Shown here: piece by piece, positions 42,817-52,179 of the stretch
Layout of the letters: the number at the start of each line of letters is the position of its first letter
Numbering within the stretch: the first letter of the stretch is position 1
Assembly: GCA_965656715.1 (NCBI GenBank)
Contig: CBFHLR010000011.1
Span: forward strand, 1 to 64,000
Length of the DNA: 64,000 bases
Direction: 5' to 3'
Origin: Coraliomargarita sp965656715
GTDB taxonomy: Bacteria; Verrucomicrobiota; Verrucomicrobiia; Opitutales; Coraliomargaritaceae
Position numbers and translations under genes: made by a program
Notes under the pieces: model-generated
The model's input: the letters and a program-made list of their open reading frames with translations, nothing else
What the model was told of the DNA's origin: nothing
The model's database searches: none

Positions 42817-43554
42817 TTAGTTGCCGAAGAGGCCTTTGATGCTCTCAACGGCACTGCTGCCAGCTCCGCCTGCGGCATCACCACCTGCTTTACCCGCTTC
42901 TGCGATTGCTGGACCAATGGCTTTGAGGACCTCTGCGAGGATGATATTGATGGCTTCGGCGACATTGGTGTTGCTACCTTCTTCGCCGATATCGGTCATT
43001 TTAATGGTTGGCAGGACTGCGGTTACGCCTGCACCCATGATGCCTGCGTAAGCTTTTGTATCTTCAATGATGAGTTCCTTGATCACCACCTGTTTTGCCG
43101 CGCCGGTTTCTTCGGCTTCGGGTTGCTTCTCCTCTGCCTTTTCAGCTGCACCCGTGAACTCTTCGATGTTCTTCAACAGCTTTTTGACGTTTGAGCTAGT
43201 CAGTGTCTTTTCGTAGCTAATTTCAGCTTTGGAAATATGAATGTGGTTGATGATGATCTTGTCGCTGAACACCGAGCCCGGGTCGACGTCGATATCGATC
43301 TTGCCAAGTGCAAAGATGTGCTCGCTTTTGTAACCTTCAGGGTTACCTATGTAAAGGCCTTCGAGTGTGCCGTTGCCCGAGAGAATGGAGAGGCTGACGT
43401 TGTCAAGTTGGACGGAGGTCTGTGTAACTTGGGGGCCGAATTTTTCGACGCCCACTTTGATTTGCTTACTGATGAAGCTGGAACCGAAGAAGTAGATGAC
43501 TGCGATGCCCGCAATCGCGAGGACGAGTAAAAATGCGAGTAGTTTTTTGATCAT
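42817..43554 (-). CDS. AsmA-like membrane-anchored protein
   Basis: A 245-residue protein with an N-terminal membrane helix (residues 4-25, LLAFLLVLAIAGIAVIYFF) and a beta-rich periplasmic part with VEKFGPQVTQTSVQLDNVSLSILSG, typical of the short AsmA/DUF748-like proteins. A Glu-rich linker (EKAEEKQPEAEETGAAK) and a Gly/Ala-rich C-terminus follow. AsmA-like proteins are linked to lipid transport between membranes; for this short form that is inference. Confidence 0.7.
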   Translation of the reverse strand: MIKKLLAFLLVLAIAGIAVIYFFGSSFISKQIKVGVEKFGPQVTQTSVQLDNVSLSILSGNGTLEGLYIGNPEGYKSEHIFALGKIDIDVDPGSVFSDKIIINHIHISKAEISYEKTLTSSNVKKLLKNIEEFTGAAEKAEEKQPEAEETGAAKQVVIKELIIEDTKAYAGIMGAGVTAVLPTIKMTDIGEEGSNTNVAEAINIILAEVLKAIGPAIAEAGKAGGDAAGGAGSSAVESIKGLFGN

Positions 43555-43612
43555 AATATGCTAGGTTAGGAACTCTTTTGATTAGAGCAGGTTAATACGT
43601 TAGAACCTTTTG

Positions 43613-44563
43613 ATGAGTTTTCAAATGGATTTGGATGAGAATGAAGCGATGTTGCCGGAGCCGGAAATTCCGGACGGGTTCCATGTGGTGGCATTGTTCT
43701 CTGACATGGAGGAGGCGCATGAGGCTGGTTTGGCAGTTTTGGCCATGGGGCAGGCGTATTGGATGTTCCCTTTTGAAGGACGTTATGCGCTTTGCGTGGA
43801 ACCCTTGATCGCGCAAGCTGTTGAACATGAATTGAATGAGTGGCATGCTTTGCGTGGGAAACGTCGTAAGGGCGTGAGTGCGTTATGGCCTAATCGTGTT
43901 GTGAAGAGTCGTTCATTCGTCTTGTATGGTCTATTGCTGTGCGGGGTGTTTGCGGCACAGCAACAACTCGATTTGGTGGCAGTGGGAAGCTCAGATGCGC
44001 ATGCGATTTTTGATGCGCAGCAATGGTGGCGTGCAGTCACTGCACTGACACTGCATGGCGATGTGGTGCATTTGGTGTCGAATTTGGTCGCTGGGCTTGG
44101 CTTTGTTGCGCTGGTGGCGCGGGTGTTTGGTGCGCGTATTGGCTGGTTAATGGTTTTCTTGGCAGGTAGCTTGGGTAATCTGTTGACGGCTTGGCTCCAT
44201 TATCCGCATGCGCATGTGTCGATTGGAGCGTCGACGGCAGTATTTGGTGCGCTGGGCATTCTGACTGGGGCGAGCGTGTGGCTCGCCTGGTTTGATCCGC
44301 GGCGGAGTTTGTCGCTGCCTCAGTGGTTGCTGCCGATGCTGGGCGGATTGACTTTGTTAGGCTTACTCGGGATGGGCGAGGGCCCTATTGATATTTTGGC
44401 CCACGTCTGTGGTTTTGGCTTCGGAGTGGTGCTTGGTCTTGCGGGTGCTTGGTTGAAGCTACCGGAGCTTGCCCCAGAACGAGTTGCGAGTTCGAGAATC
44501 GGCTGGTTGGTGCCTCTGATTCTAGGCTTCAGTTGGTGGTGTGCTCTTTTCATTGCTGCGTAA
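43613..44563 (+). CDS. Rhomboid-family intramembrane protease
   Basis: The 316-residue protein begins with a ~95-residue soluble domain (FHVVALFSDMEEAHEAGLAV), followed by six hydrophobic segments. The active-site block is VSIGASTAVFGALG (catalytic Ser in GAST), and the catalytic His is in DILAHVCGFGFGVVLG. The helix-1/loop-1 region WWRAVTALTLHGDVVHLVSN is the usual rhomboid signature. It cleaves membrane proteins within the bilayer; the substrate is unknown. The short N-terminal domain might sense or recruit substrate. Confidence 0.88.
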   Translation: MSFQMDLDENEAMLPEPEIPDGFHVVALFSDMEEAHEAGLAVLAMGQAYWMFPFEGRYALCVEPLIAQAVEHELNEWHALRGKRRKGVSALWPNRVVKSRSFVLYGLLLCGVFAAQQQLDLVAVGSSDAHAIFDAQQWWRAVTALTLHGDVVHLVSNLVAGLGFVALVARVFGARIGWLMVFLAGSLGNLLTAWLHYPHAHVSIGASTAVFGALGILTGASVWLAWFDPRRSLSLPQWLLPMLGGLTLLGLLGMGEGPIDILAHVCGFGFGVVLGLAGAWLKLPELAPERVASSRIGWLVPLILGFSWWCALFIAA

Positions 44564-44606
44564 ATCACGCTTTACCTACTGCGGTCAGCAAAGTAGCTGT
44601 AGAGAT

Positions 44607-45593
44607 ATGACGGATACTGGTTCATCACGATTGAGCACCGGGCAACAAGCGATGCGCGATGAAGCTGCGGCAATATTGCAAGCGGCGGAACGACTGGATG
44701 CGAAGTTCGAGGCTGCTGTAGACTTGATTCTCAAAACTAAGAGTAAGCTGGTCATTTGCGGGATCGGGAAGTCGGGCCATATCGGCTGCAAGCTAGCTGC
44801 GACCTTTTCCAGTTGTGGTATTCCATCGGTTTTCCTGCATGCGGCAGAAGCGATTCATGGGGATTTAGGGGTGTATCAGCCCGGCGATCCGACAATTGTG
44901 TTGTCTAAGAGTGGGAGCACTGCCGAGGTGCTACGACTCATGCCGATGTTGCGTAAGTTCGAGTCGCCGATTATTGCGATCGTTGGCAATCTTGAGTCGC
45001 CGATTGCGAAGGCTGCCGATGTTGTTTTGGATGGCAGTGTGGATGCGGAAGCGGATCCATTGAATTTAATGCCGACTTCGAGCTCTACAGTCAGCTTGGC
45101 TCTGGGGGATGCTTTGGCTGCTGCTCTGGTGAAGGCGCGTGATTTTACGCCTGCTGAGTTTGCGACTTTCCACCCCGGTGGACAGCTCGGACGCAACCTG
45201 CTCCTGACAGTTGGTGAGGTCATGCATGGCTTGGATTCGGTGGCAATTGCGAGCGTGGATGAAACCTTGCGAGAAGTCGTGATCCGGATGAACGAGCATC
45301 CATGGGGAGCAGCTTGTGTGCTGGATGCGGATCAGAAGCTACTGGGCATTATTACGGACGGTGATGTGCGTCGCTTGCTGTCATCCGAAGGTGATATTTT
45401 GAAGATGAAGGTGGGGGAGTGTATGACAAAAAGCCCGATCTATACACAACCAGACGTTTCGCTTGGGGATGCCGTTAAGATTATGGAAGATCGTAGTTCG
45501 CAAATTGCTGTCTTACCAGTGCTGGCAGGCGAGGATGAGACCTTTGTCGGCCTGTTGCGTCTGCATGATGCGTATCAGCCTAACCTCAGCTAA
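44607..45593 (+). CDS. kdsD: Arabinose-5-phosphate isomerase (KpsF/GutQ type)
   Basis: The 328-residue enzyme interconverts ribulose 5-phosphate and arabinose 5-phosphate, the first committed step to KDO for lipopolysaccharide. A SIS domain (about 35-170, ICGIGKSGHIGCKLAATFSS and LSKSGSTAEVLRL) is followed by two CBS domains (about 205-325). The ATG at 44607 gives the standard N-terminus. An O-antigen-ligase-like gene follows after 5 nt, a context that fits LPS synthesis. Confidence 0.93.
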   Translation: MTDTGSSRLSTGQQAMRDEAAAILQAAERLDAKFEAAVDLILKTKSKLVICGIGKSGHIGCKLAATFSSCGIPSVFLHAAEAIHGDLGVYQPGDPTIVLSKSGSTAEVLRLMPMLRKFESPIIAIVGNLESPIAKAADVVLDGSVDAEADPLNLMPTSSSTVSLALGDALAAALVKARDFTPAEFATFHPGGQLGRNLLLTVGEVMHGLDSVAIASVDETLREVVIRMNEHPWGAACVLDADQKLLGIITDGDVRRLLSSEGDILKMKVGECMTKSPIYTQPDVSLGDAVKIMEDRSSQIAVLPVLAGEDETFVGLLRLHDAYQPNLS

Positions 45594-45598
45594 GTGAT

Positions 45599-47062
45599 AT
45601 GGCGGGGCCATCCATAGCACCACGAGAGTGGGCAGTTGTTGTTGCCGGAGGTGCGACTTTGGCGTGGACCGCTTGGGCCTTTGCCGGGGTGCAACAATGG
45701 ACTTTGCACTCGATGCTCATCGGAGCGTTCCTGACTTTTCTGCTCTCGATCGTTCCGTTACCAGAACGCTTCAATGGAACCGATGGAGAACATGGAAATA
45801 CGAAGAATATTAAGCGCTTGCTGAAATTTCCGTTCTTCTGGTTTAGCGGAGCGCTTTTGATTTATATTGCGATTCAGGGCCTCAACTCGGCATGGGAGGT
45901 GCAGGGGAGGAATCCGCTTTGGGTCGTCGAGGAAATGGAGCCAGCGGTGGCATGGTTACCCACTGGTGTGCAGTCGAGTTACGAACCGATGAGTGCTTTT
46001 CGAGTGCTGGCCAGCTTCTCTGCGGCATTTATGCTTTGCTGGGGGCTATGGGTTGGAATTCGCCGCCGGCAAAGTGCTGTAGTCGTATTATGGATACTGG
46101 CGATAAGTGGGACACTGATGGGCTTGGTCGCCATTTTGCAGAAGCTATCGGACGCGAATGCGGTGTTATGGCTCGTTAAGTCTTCGAATGAAAGGTTCTG
46201 GGGGAGCTTCTTTTATCGCAATCAGGGTGGCGCGTATCTGATTCAGATCATGGTCGCGTCGGCCGTGCTGTTTTTCTATCACTATAATCAGTCTGAACGG
46301 CGTGCCCAAGCGGGTGGGCCGTATATGTTGCTGGGCATCTTTATTGCACTCATTGCGGCATCGCTGGGGCTCGCGCTGTCACGCGGTGGGATCCTATTTG
46401 GCTCGTTGTTTCTAGCGATCTTTGTCGTTGCGGCGGTGGGGCGTTTTCTACTCTCGTTCTCCCTTCAGCGCTCATTGATTATCTCAGCCTTGATCGTGTC
46501 GATTATCGCTGGTGGCGCTTACGCAGCTTCGCGTATGATTAATGTCGAGGATATTCAAACGCGCTTCGGTGATGTTGGTGAAACGATCGCGAATGCGGAT
46601 CAAGACTCGCGTGCTATCTGCACCAAGATCACGTGGAAGATGGCTCAGGAGGAACTGGTGTTTGGTTGGGGTGCGGGTTCATGGCGCTATATTTTCCCAA
46701 TGTATCAGAAAAGCTACCCTGAGATTTATTATCAGCGTTATCATCGTAATAAGGGGTGGATTGGGCGGCGGGCCTACCGCTATGTGCACAACGATATCGT
46801 GCAGTTCCTGTTCGAATTGGGCATCGTTGGCTGTAGTCTGCTGCTACTTAGCTGGGGCTACTGGCTGTTTAGCCTGTGTTTCAGAGCATCTGGCAATGCA
46901 CTGGCAGCCTTCATGCTACTCTGCGGTATGGGCGTGGCTTGTGGGCACGCCTTCGTCGATTTTATTTTTAACAGCCCTGCGTATTGGATCGCATTCAATG
47001 GTCTGCTGTGTATAGCGGTGAAGCTGCTGGCCTTGCACAGTGAGCGTGCAAGGCACCACTAA
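45599..47062 (+). CDS. O-antigen ligase-like polytopic membrane protein
   Basis: The 487-residue protein has about twelve hydrophobic segments and one large periplasmic loop (about 315-400). The loop contains the Wzy_C/WaaL-like AQEELVFGWGAGSWRYIFP and VHNDIVQFLFELGIVG, with the conserved H-N-x-x-(x)n-E pattern of O-antigen ligases and polymerases. It likely transfers or polymerises a lipid-linked glycan. Adjacent to kdsD on the same strand, 5 nt apart. The exact glycan is not known. Confidence 0.82.
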   Translation: MAGPSIAPREWAVVVAGGATLAWTAWAFAGVQQWTLHSMLIGAFLTFLLSIVPLPERFNGTDGEHGNTKNIKRLLKFPFFWFSGALLIYIAIQGLNSAWEVQGRNPLWVVEEMEPAVAWLPTGVQSSYEPMSAFRVLASFSAAFMLCWGLWVGIRRRQSAVVVLWILAISGTLMGLVAILQKLSDANAVLWLVKSSNERFWGSFFYRNQGGAYLIQIMVASAVLFFYHYNQSERRAQAGGPYMLLGIFIALIAASLGLALSRGGILFGSLFLAIFVVAAVGRFLLSFSLQRSLIISALIVSIIAGGAYAASRMINVEDIQTRFGDVGETIANADQDSRAICTKITWKMAQEELVFGWGAGSWRYIFPMYQKSYPEIYYQRYHRNKGWIGRRAYRYVHNDIVQFLFELGIVGCSLLLLSWGYWLFSLCFRASGNALAAFMLLCGMGVACGHAFVDFIFNSPAYWIAFNGLLCIAVKLLALHSERARHH

Positions 47063-47908
47063 TTACTTCAGGAATCGCTCGGTGAGCTGTTCGATCACGT
47101 AGTCGCGTGCTTCCTCGACGGTATCGATGACCTTGATCAGATCCAAGTCCTCTGGGGAAATAGTGCCCCATTTGGCGATGGCTTCGAAGTTGAGGATGTC
47201 GTTCCAGAATTCGCTGCCAAACAGCACGATCGGCGGCACTGCTGGAGTCTTGTTGGTTTGAATCAGCGTGAGAGTTTCAAACAGCTCATCCAAGGTGCCA
47301 AAGCCGCCGGGAAATGCGATCAGTGCCTTGGCCATCGTGACGAACCAGTATTTACGCACGAAAAAGTAGTGGAATTCGAATTGAAGCTCGTCCGGGATGT
47401 ATTCGTTGACGCCTTGTTCGAAGGGCAAGCTGATGCCGAGTCCGATTGAGCGCCCTCCGGCTTGGTGTGCACCGCGATTTGCGGCTTCCATAATGCCTGG
47501 GCCACCTCCCGAGCAGACAACGAAGCGCCGGTGTTCTTCATCCAAGCTCATGGACCATTTGGTCAACTCTTCGGCGAGTTCGACGGTTGCGGTGTAGTAG
47601 GGGGCCGCACGGACGTTGCACTTGGCAAAGTGCAGACGGCGCGCTTCATCGGGCGTCGGGTTGTCGAGGTCCTTGATCTCAGATTGGATGCGTTCGAGGT
47701 CGGCCGCTGCGACTTCAGGTGGGCGGGTTCGCGCAGAGCCGAACATGACGATCGTATCTTCGATGTTCTCTTGCTCAAAACGTGGCCCGGGTTCGATCAA
47801 TTCACACAGCACTCGAATCGAGCGGGCGGGGTCGCTGGTGAGGAAGTCTAGGTTTTTGTATGCCTTCAGGGGCCATTCGTCGCGGGAGCAATTGGGGGGT
47901 GTCGTCAT
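47063..47908 (-). CDS. LOG-family (TIGR00730) protein
   Basis: The 281-residue protein contains the Rossmann-like LOG core: IVMFGSARTR, VCSGGGPGIMEAANRGA and FPGGFGTLDELFETLT (PGGxGTxxE). Related proteins are cytokinin riboside 5'-monophosphate phosphoribohydrolases or nucleotide 5'-monophosphate nucleosidases (PpnN type). The N-terminal extension of about 60 residues is longer than in plant-type LOG. The ATG at 47908 was chosen since the frame upstream looks non-coding. Convergent with the O-antigen-ligase-like gene. Confidence 0.87.
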   Translation of the reverse strand: MTTPPNCSRDEWPLKAYKNLDFLTSDPARSIRVLCELIEPGPRFEQENIEDTIVMFGSARTRPPEVAAADLERIQSEIKDLDNPTPDEARRLHFAKCNVRAAPYYTATVELAEELTKWSMSLDEEHRRFVVCSGGGPGIMEAANRGAHQAGGRSIGLGISLPFEQGVNEYIPDELQFEFHYFFVRKYWFVTMAKALIAFPGGFGTLDELFETLTLIQTNKTPAVPPIVLFGSEFWNDILNFEAIAKWGTISPEDLDLIKVIDTVEEARDYVIEQLTERFLK

Positions 47909-48062
47909 AATTATTTTCGTAGTTGTATGTAAAATTACAGGGTGTAGCTGATCCTGCAATTTGGCAACCTCATCTCGGTAAGTTTTAGGATTGCGAGCTG
48001 CGGAATCCGCGCTTGTGCTTGACCACTTATTGACCCTCAAACGCACGAATAATTCCTAGCTC

Positions 48063-51000
48063 ATGTATCTCAAAGAGATCGTCATCAGTGGCTTCAAAAG
48101 TTTCGCCGACAGAACCAAACTCGATTTGCGCCGTGGCGTGACAGCCGTTGTGGGGCCGAATGGCTGCGGAAAGAGTAATATTGTCGATGCGATCCGCTGG
48201 GTTCTTGGTGAGCAAAGCGCGAAGGCGCTCCGTGGCTCTTCGATGCAGGACGTCATTTTCGAGGGCACCGACAAGCGCAAAGGCCTGCCGTTTTGTGAAG
48301 TTGCACTGACGTTTACCGACTGTGAAGAGGAGCTTGGCACCGCCTTCAATGAGGTCGAGATCTCGCGTCGTGTCACGCGTGACGGTGGCTCGGATTACTA
48401 CATTAACGGTAAAGTTTCGCGCCTGAAGGACATTCAACGCCTGTTTGCCAATACGGGGGTGGGCCGTGTCTCGTATTCCTTCATGTTGCAGGGGCAAATC
48501 GACCAGATTTTGTCCACCAACCCGGCAGAGCGTCGCACGATTTTCGAAGAAGCCGCTGGTATCACATTGTATAAGGCGCAACGCAAAGAGGCGATGAACA
48601 AGCTGGGGCTGGTCGATGCGAACCTCGCCCGGGTGACTGACGTGATCGAAGAAGTGAGCCGTCAGATTGGATCGCTCAAGCGTCAAGCGAGTAAAGCGCT
48701 TCGCTATCAACGCATTAAGCACCGCCTCTCGCACCTGGATCTGGCATTCAATGCTTATCGCCATGCGAACCTGAGCGAGTCGATTGATGCGGTGGCTGGT
48801 CGTGCGGAAGAAGTTCGCAAGAAACTTGAAGCGCACACCCAGTCTCTGGACGCCGACGAAGAAGCGCTGGCAGTTAAAAAGACTGCGCGTGGCGAGCTGT
48901 TCGAGAAGATGCAGGAACTGCAGCAGCGCGTTTACAACCTGCGCTCCGAGAAGGAGAATGCCGATAATCAGTCCGAATTTGCAGAGATCCGTGCTAAAGA
49001 CCTCGAAGGTCGTATTTCTGAATATCAGAATGAGATCGAAGGCCTTGAAGAGCAAAAGGAAGCCTTGTCTGAGCGCGCCGAGAATGAGGCCGAGAATAAG
49101 CAGATGCAGCTCGATGTGGTCGACGATTCCGACCGGATTTTCCAAGATCGTAGTAGCGAGCTGGTTCGTGCGCAGGAGCAGCTTGGCGAAATGGAAGCGG
49201 AATTGCAGCGCCGTCGTCAGGAAGTGTTACACGCTGAGAACCGCATTAGCCGTGCGCGTTCCAACTGCACCACACTCGAAGTCAATCTGAAGACCTATCA
49301 GGTCAAACACGCTTCATTGTCTGAAACTGTGCTGCAACTCAATGAAGAGGTCGAAGTGCTGGAGCGCGACCTCGGAGACATTCAACGCACGCTTTCGAAA
49401 CGTCGCCAAGAGCAAGAGGCCAGTGCAAGCGCGGTCGAGGCGGCCCGCGAAGAATCTAAGGCGATCCTAAATCAATTCCGCTCGCTCCAAGAGCGCATAC
49501 AGGAACAAGACCGTGGCATCGCACGTAAAACGGCGCAGCTTAACGTGCTCGAAGGCCTGCAAGCCAAGTTCGAAGGCTTCGGCGAGGGTGCCAAAGCCAT
49601 TCTGGGTGATAAGCTTGGCGACGTGGTGGCTAAAGACAGCGTATCCATTATTTCCAAGGAGCTCAAAGTTCAGCCCGCCTACACGAAGGCGATCGAGACA
49701 CTGCTCGGTCCTGCTATGGAAGCACTTTTTGTTGGCAAGTCGGACAAGGCGCTCAACGTCATTGGCAAGCTGGATGAAGATCAGCTGGGGCGCGCCTGCC
49801 TTCAGATCGATATCGAAGCCGCCGTGGGCACACCGAAGGTGAAGCTTCCGGATGAAATCGTCCCCGCCGCATCGGTCGTGAATGTGCGCGACAAAGCACT
49901 GTTCAATCCTGCCCAGCGCTTGTTGTCCGGATGCTATTTCGCGGAAGACCTCAACAGCTTTATCGATTTCTGGAAGTCGAACCTCGAGTTCAATTTCCTG
50001 CTCGTTGCCACGAAGAACGGTGAAATTATTGACTGCCGCGGTTTGATCCACGGTGGACGCACCTCCGGCAAAAAGTCAGCGAGCGTTTTGGAGCGCGAAG
50101 CGGAAATCCGCACACTGCGTGGCGAGATCAAGGCTGAGCGCGAGGAACTGAACGAGCTCCGTCAGGAATCTGAAGCCCTCGAAGAGCGCCGCAACACCTC
50201 AGAGGCAACAGTCGAAGAGCAACGCCAGCGCCAGGGCGAACTTGCCAGCGAAGTGTCTGCATTGGTTGCCGAAGAGCGTGGCCAAAATCAAAAGATCGAG
50301 CAAAACGCACGTTCACGCCAAAGCGCTGAAGACGAAATTGCCAAGCTCGACGCGCGCCACGGCGATTCGGTTGATGCACTCGAACAGGCCAAAGAAGAAC
50401 TTGAAGCCGCCGAGCAGGGGCTCGCGGATGAGCGTCAGACCGGAAACGATCTTGAAGACGCAATTGCTCGGGCTCGCGAAACCCGCGATCAAAAGCGCGA
50501 AGCCTTGGCAGATGTTCGTCTCGAATTGGCCGAGAAGAAGCAACGCCTCGAATCGCTCGACCGTGCGCTGGGTGAAGTGCAACGCGAGACGGCGAGCTTA
50601 CAGGAGCGCATTCTCCGTCGCAATCAGGAGATCGACACGATCAACGAGCAAATCACCAAGCTCAAGCAGAGCGGCACCGTGGAATCCTCCAAGTCTGCTG
50701 AGTTGGAACGCACTTTAGCAGTCGCCACCGAAGAACTCGACCGCGATCGCGTCGCGCTCAAGGAGATGGATACGCAGATTTCCGAAGTCGACGGCACGCT
50801 CACCGGTCGCCGCAACGAAAGTCGTGTGCTGGATCAGGAAATGACCAAGCTCGAGATTCGCCTTGCTGAGGAACGCTCGCAGCTCGGTTTCATTCAGAGC
50901 AACGCGCAGGATGATTATCAGAAGGACCTCGATCAAGTGGATTGGAAGATGCAGCTCTGGGAGGCCAACATTGAATTCGAGAAGCGTGTGAATCTCGACG

Positions 51001-51788
51001 AAATGGATGACCCGGACAAGATCGCAGCGCAGCCTAAGCGGGAACGCCGGGATCCGACTCAAGAGGAATTTGAGGAAATGGAGCGCACGGATTGGGCAGA
51101 GGTGGAGCGCGAAGTTGGTGAGCTGAAGGGGCGCATTGCCAATATGGGCCCAGTTAATCTCGAAGCCATTAGCGAGTATGCAGACCTCAAGGAGCGTCAC
51201 GACTTCCTCAAAGCGCAGAGCGAAGACCTTTGGAACTCAAAGAATACGCTGATCAAGACCATCGACGAGATCAACGAAACCTCACAGACTTTGTTCCGTG
51301 AGACCTTTGAGCAGGTTAAGAAGAACTTCGCCTTTACCTATGAGAAGATCTCAGGTGGTGGTGATTCCGATCTGAAATTGATCGATTCCGAGGACCCACT
51401 CGAATCCGGTATTGAGATCATCGCACGCCCTCCGGGCACCCGCCTCAAGAGTGTCACTTTGCTCTCCGGTGGTCAGCGCACGATGGCTGCGGTTGCCTTA
51501 CTCTTTGCGATCTACATGGTCAAACCGAGTCCATTCTGTGTGCTCGACGAAATTGACGCGGCGCTCGACGACGCGAATATCGGCCGTTTCTGTGACACGC
51601 TGCACGGCTTCACCGACAAGTCGCAGTTCCTCATTGTTACACACAACAAGCGCACGATTTCCAATGCAGACACCGTCTTCGGTGTGACCATGCCGGAGAA
51701 GGGCGTTTCGACCCTGATCTCCATGCGCTTCAACAAGGACACCAACCGTCCGGAGATGTCCACCGCCGACAGCCAGCAGCCGTTTTAA
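48063..51788 (+). CDS. smc: Chromosome segregation protein SMC
   Basis: The 1241-residue ATPase has Walker A GPNGCGKS (31-38), two long coiled coils, a hinge domain (about 510-670, with EGFGEGAKAILGDKLGDVV), the ABC signature LSGGQRTMAAVALLF and Walker B FCVLDEIDAALDDANIGRF near the C-terminus. SMC dimers with ScpAB extrude loops and compact the nucleoid; scpA and scpB are not in the window. Slightly longer than the usual ~1190. Start ATG 48063 follows CCTAGCTC without a Shine-Dalgarno. TTGACC boxes at 48019 and 48030 may belong to its promoter. Confidence 0.97.
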   Translation: MYLKEIVISGFKSFADRTKLDLRRGVTAVVGPNGCGKSNIVDAIRWVLGEQSAKALRGSSMQDVIFEGTDKRKGLPFCEVALTFTDCEEELGTAFNEVEISRRVTRDGGSDYYINGKVSRLKDIQRLFANTGVGRVSYSFMLQGQIDQILSTNPAERRTIFEEAAGITLYKAQRKEAMNKLGLVDANLARVTDVIEEVSRQIGSLKRQASKALRYQRIKHRLSHLDLAFNAYRHANLSESIDAVAGRAEEVRKKLEAHTQSLDADEEALAVKKTARGELFEKMQELQQRVYNLRSEKENADNQSEFAEIRAKDLEGRISEYQNEIEGLEEQKEALSERAENEAENKQMQLDVVDDSDRIFQDRSSELVRAQEQLGEMEAELQRRRQEVLHAENRISRARSNCTTLEVNLKTYQVKHASLSETVLQLNEEVEVLERDLGDIQRTLSKRRQEQEASASAVEAAREESKAILNQFRSLQERIQEQDRGIARKTAQLNVLEGLQAKFEGFGEGAKAILGDKLGDVVAKDSVSIISKELKVQPAYTKAIETLLGPAMEALFVGKSDKALNVIGKLDEDQLGRACLQIDIEAAVGTPKVKLPDEIVPAASVVNVRDKALFNPAQRLLSGCYFAEDLNSFIDFWKSNLEFNFLLVATKNGEIIDCRGLIHGGRTSGKKSASVLEREAEIRTLRGEIKAEREELNELRQESEALEERRNTSEATVEEQRQRQGELASEVSALVAEERGQNQKIEQNARSRQSAEDEIAKLDARHGDSVDALEQAKEELEAAEQGLADERQTGNDLEDAIARARETRDQKREALADVRLELAEKKQRLESLDRALGEVQRETASLQERILRRNQEIDTINEQITKLKQSGTVESSKSAELERTLAVATEELDRDRVALKEMDTQISEVDGTLTGRRNESRVLDQEMTKLEIRLAEERSQLGFIQSNAQDDYQKDLDQVDWKMQLWEANIEFEKRVNLDEMDDPDKIAAQPKRERRDPTQEEFEEMERTDWAEVEREVGELKGRIANMGPVNLEAISEYADLKERHDFLKAQSEDLWNSKNTLIKTIDEINETSQTLFRETFEQVKKNFAFTYEKISGGGDSDLKLIDSEDPLESGIEIIARPPGTRLKSVTLLSGGQRTMAAVALLFAIYMVKPSPFCVLDEIDAALDDANIGRFCDTLHGFTDKSQFLIVTHNKRTISNADTVFGVTMPEKGVSTLISMRFNKDTNRPEMSTADSQQPF

Positions 51789-51800
51789 ATTGTTGGGGTC

Positions 51801-51847
51801 CCGGCTTTAGCCGGATTCAGGCCTGAATCTAGCGGCAAGATACCGCT
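51801..51847. repeat. Three consecutive palindromes after smc
   Basis: CCGGCTTTAGCCGG (51801-51814), the perfect 16-bp palindrome GATTCAGGCCTGAATC (51814-51829) and AGCGG-CAAGATA-CCGCT (51831-51847) follow each other without gaps. No U run follows, so this is more likely a repeat than a terminator. Confidence 0.7.
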
Positions 51848-51864
51848 CCACCGTTTTCTCATTC

Positions 51865-52098
51865 GTGATCTCGCTAAACATAGACGTTTTCTTCCTCCTC
51901 TACATGGGGGGCGGGTTTCTGCTGATCTTCAGTCTTTGGTTTTACAATGACCACAAGGATCGCCAGCGCAACGAAGCGCGCGCGGCCAAAGTTATCTATC
52001 ACTGCATCAAATGCAGCCAAATTTACACAGGCCCACAGGGGAGTGAAGAATGCGATTGCCCTCAATGCGGCTTTACCAATGGTCGGCTGCGCTTTTAG
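51865..52098 (+). CDS. Small membrane protein with zinc ribbon
   Basis: A 77-residue protein with one N-terminal helix (about residues 8-26, FFLLYMGGGFLLIFSLWF), a basic/polar stretch and a four-cysteine ribbon (C47/C50 and C65/C68; YHCIKCSQIY and CDCPQCGFTN). The start is GTG at 51865. The frame is well supported by the cysteine pattern despite the small size. Function unknown. Compare the small ribbon protein at 60081, where the order of ribbon and helix is reversed. Confidence 0.7.
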   Translation: MISLNIDVFFLLYMGGGFLLIFSLWFYNDHKDRQRNEARAAKVIYHCIKCSQIYTGPQGSEECDCPQCGFTNGRLRF

Positions 52099-52106
52099 CC
52101 GCAGAG

Positions 52107-52178
52107 CAGTTTTCAGTTTTCAGGTGGCTAGTTTTCAGTTTTAACACTCTCACTTTCATTTTCACTCATCACTTCTAG
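52107..52178. repeat. Degenerate TTTTCAG/TTTCAC array before guaA
   Basis: Two TTTTCAG units, GTG, then GCTAGTTT (52127-52134), TTTTCAG, TTTTAAC, and a looser run of CAC/TTTCA/TTTCAC/TCATCAC units ending one base before the guaA ATG. Unlike the tracts at 3.2 and 33.1 kb, the units on both sides of GCTAG have the same orientation. Confidence 0.75.
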
Positions 52179-52179
52179 C

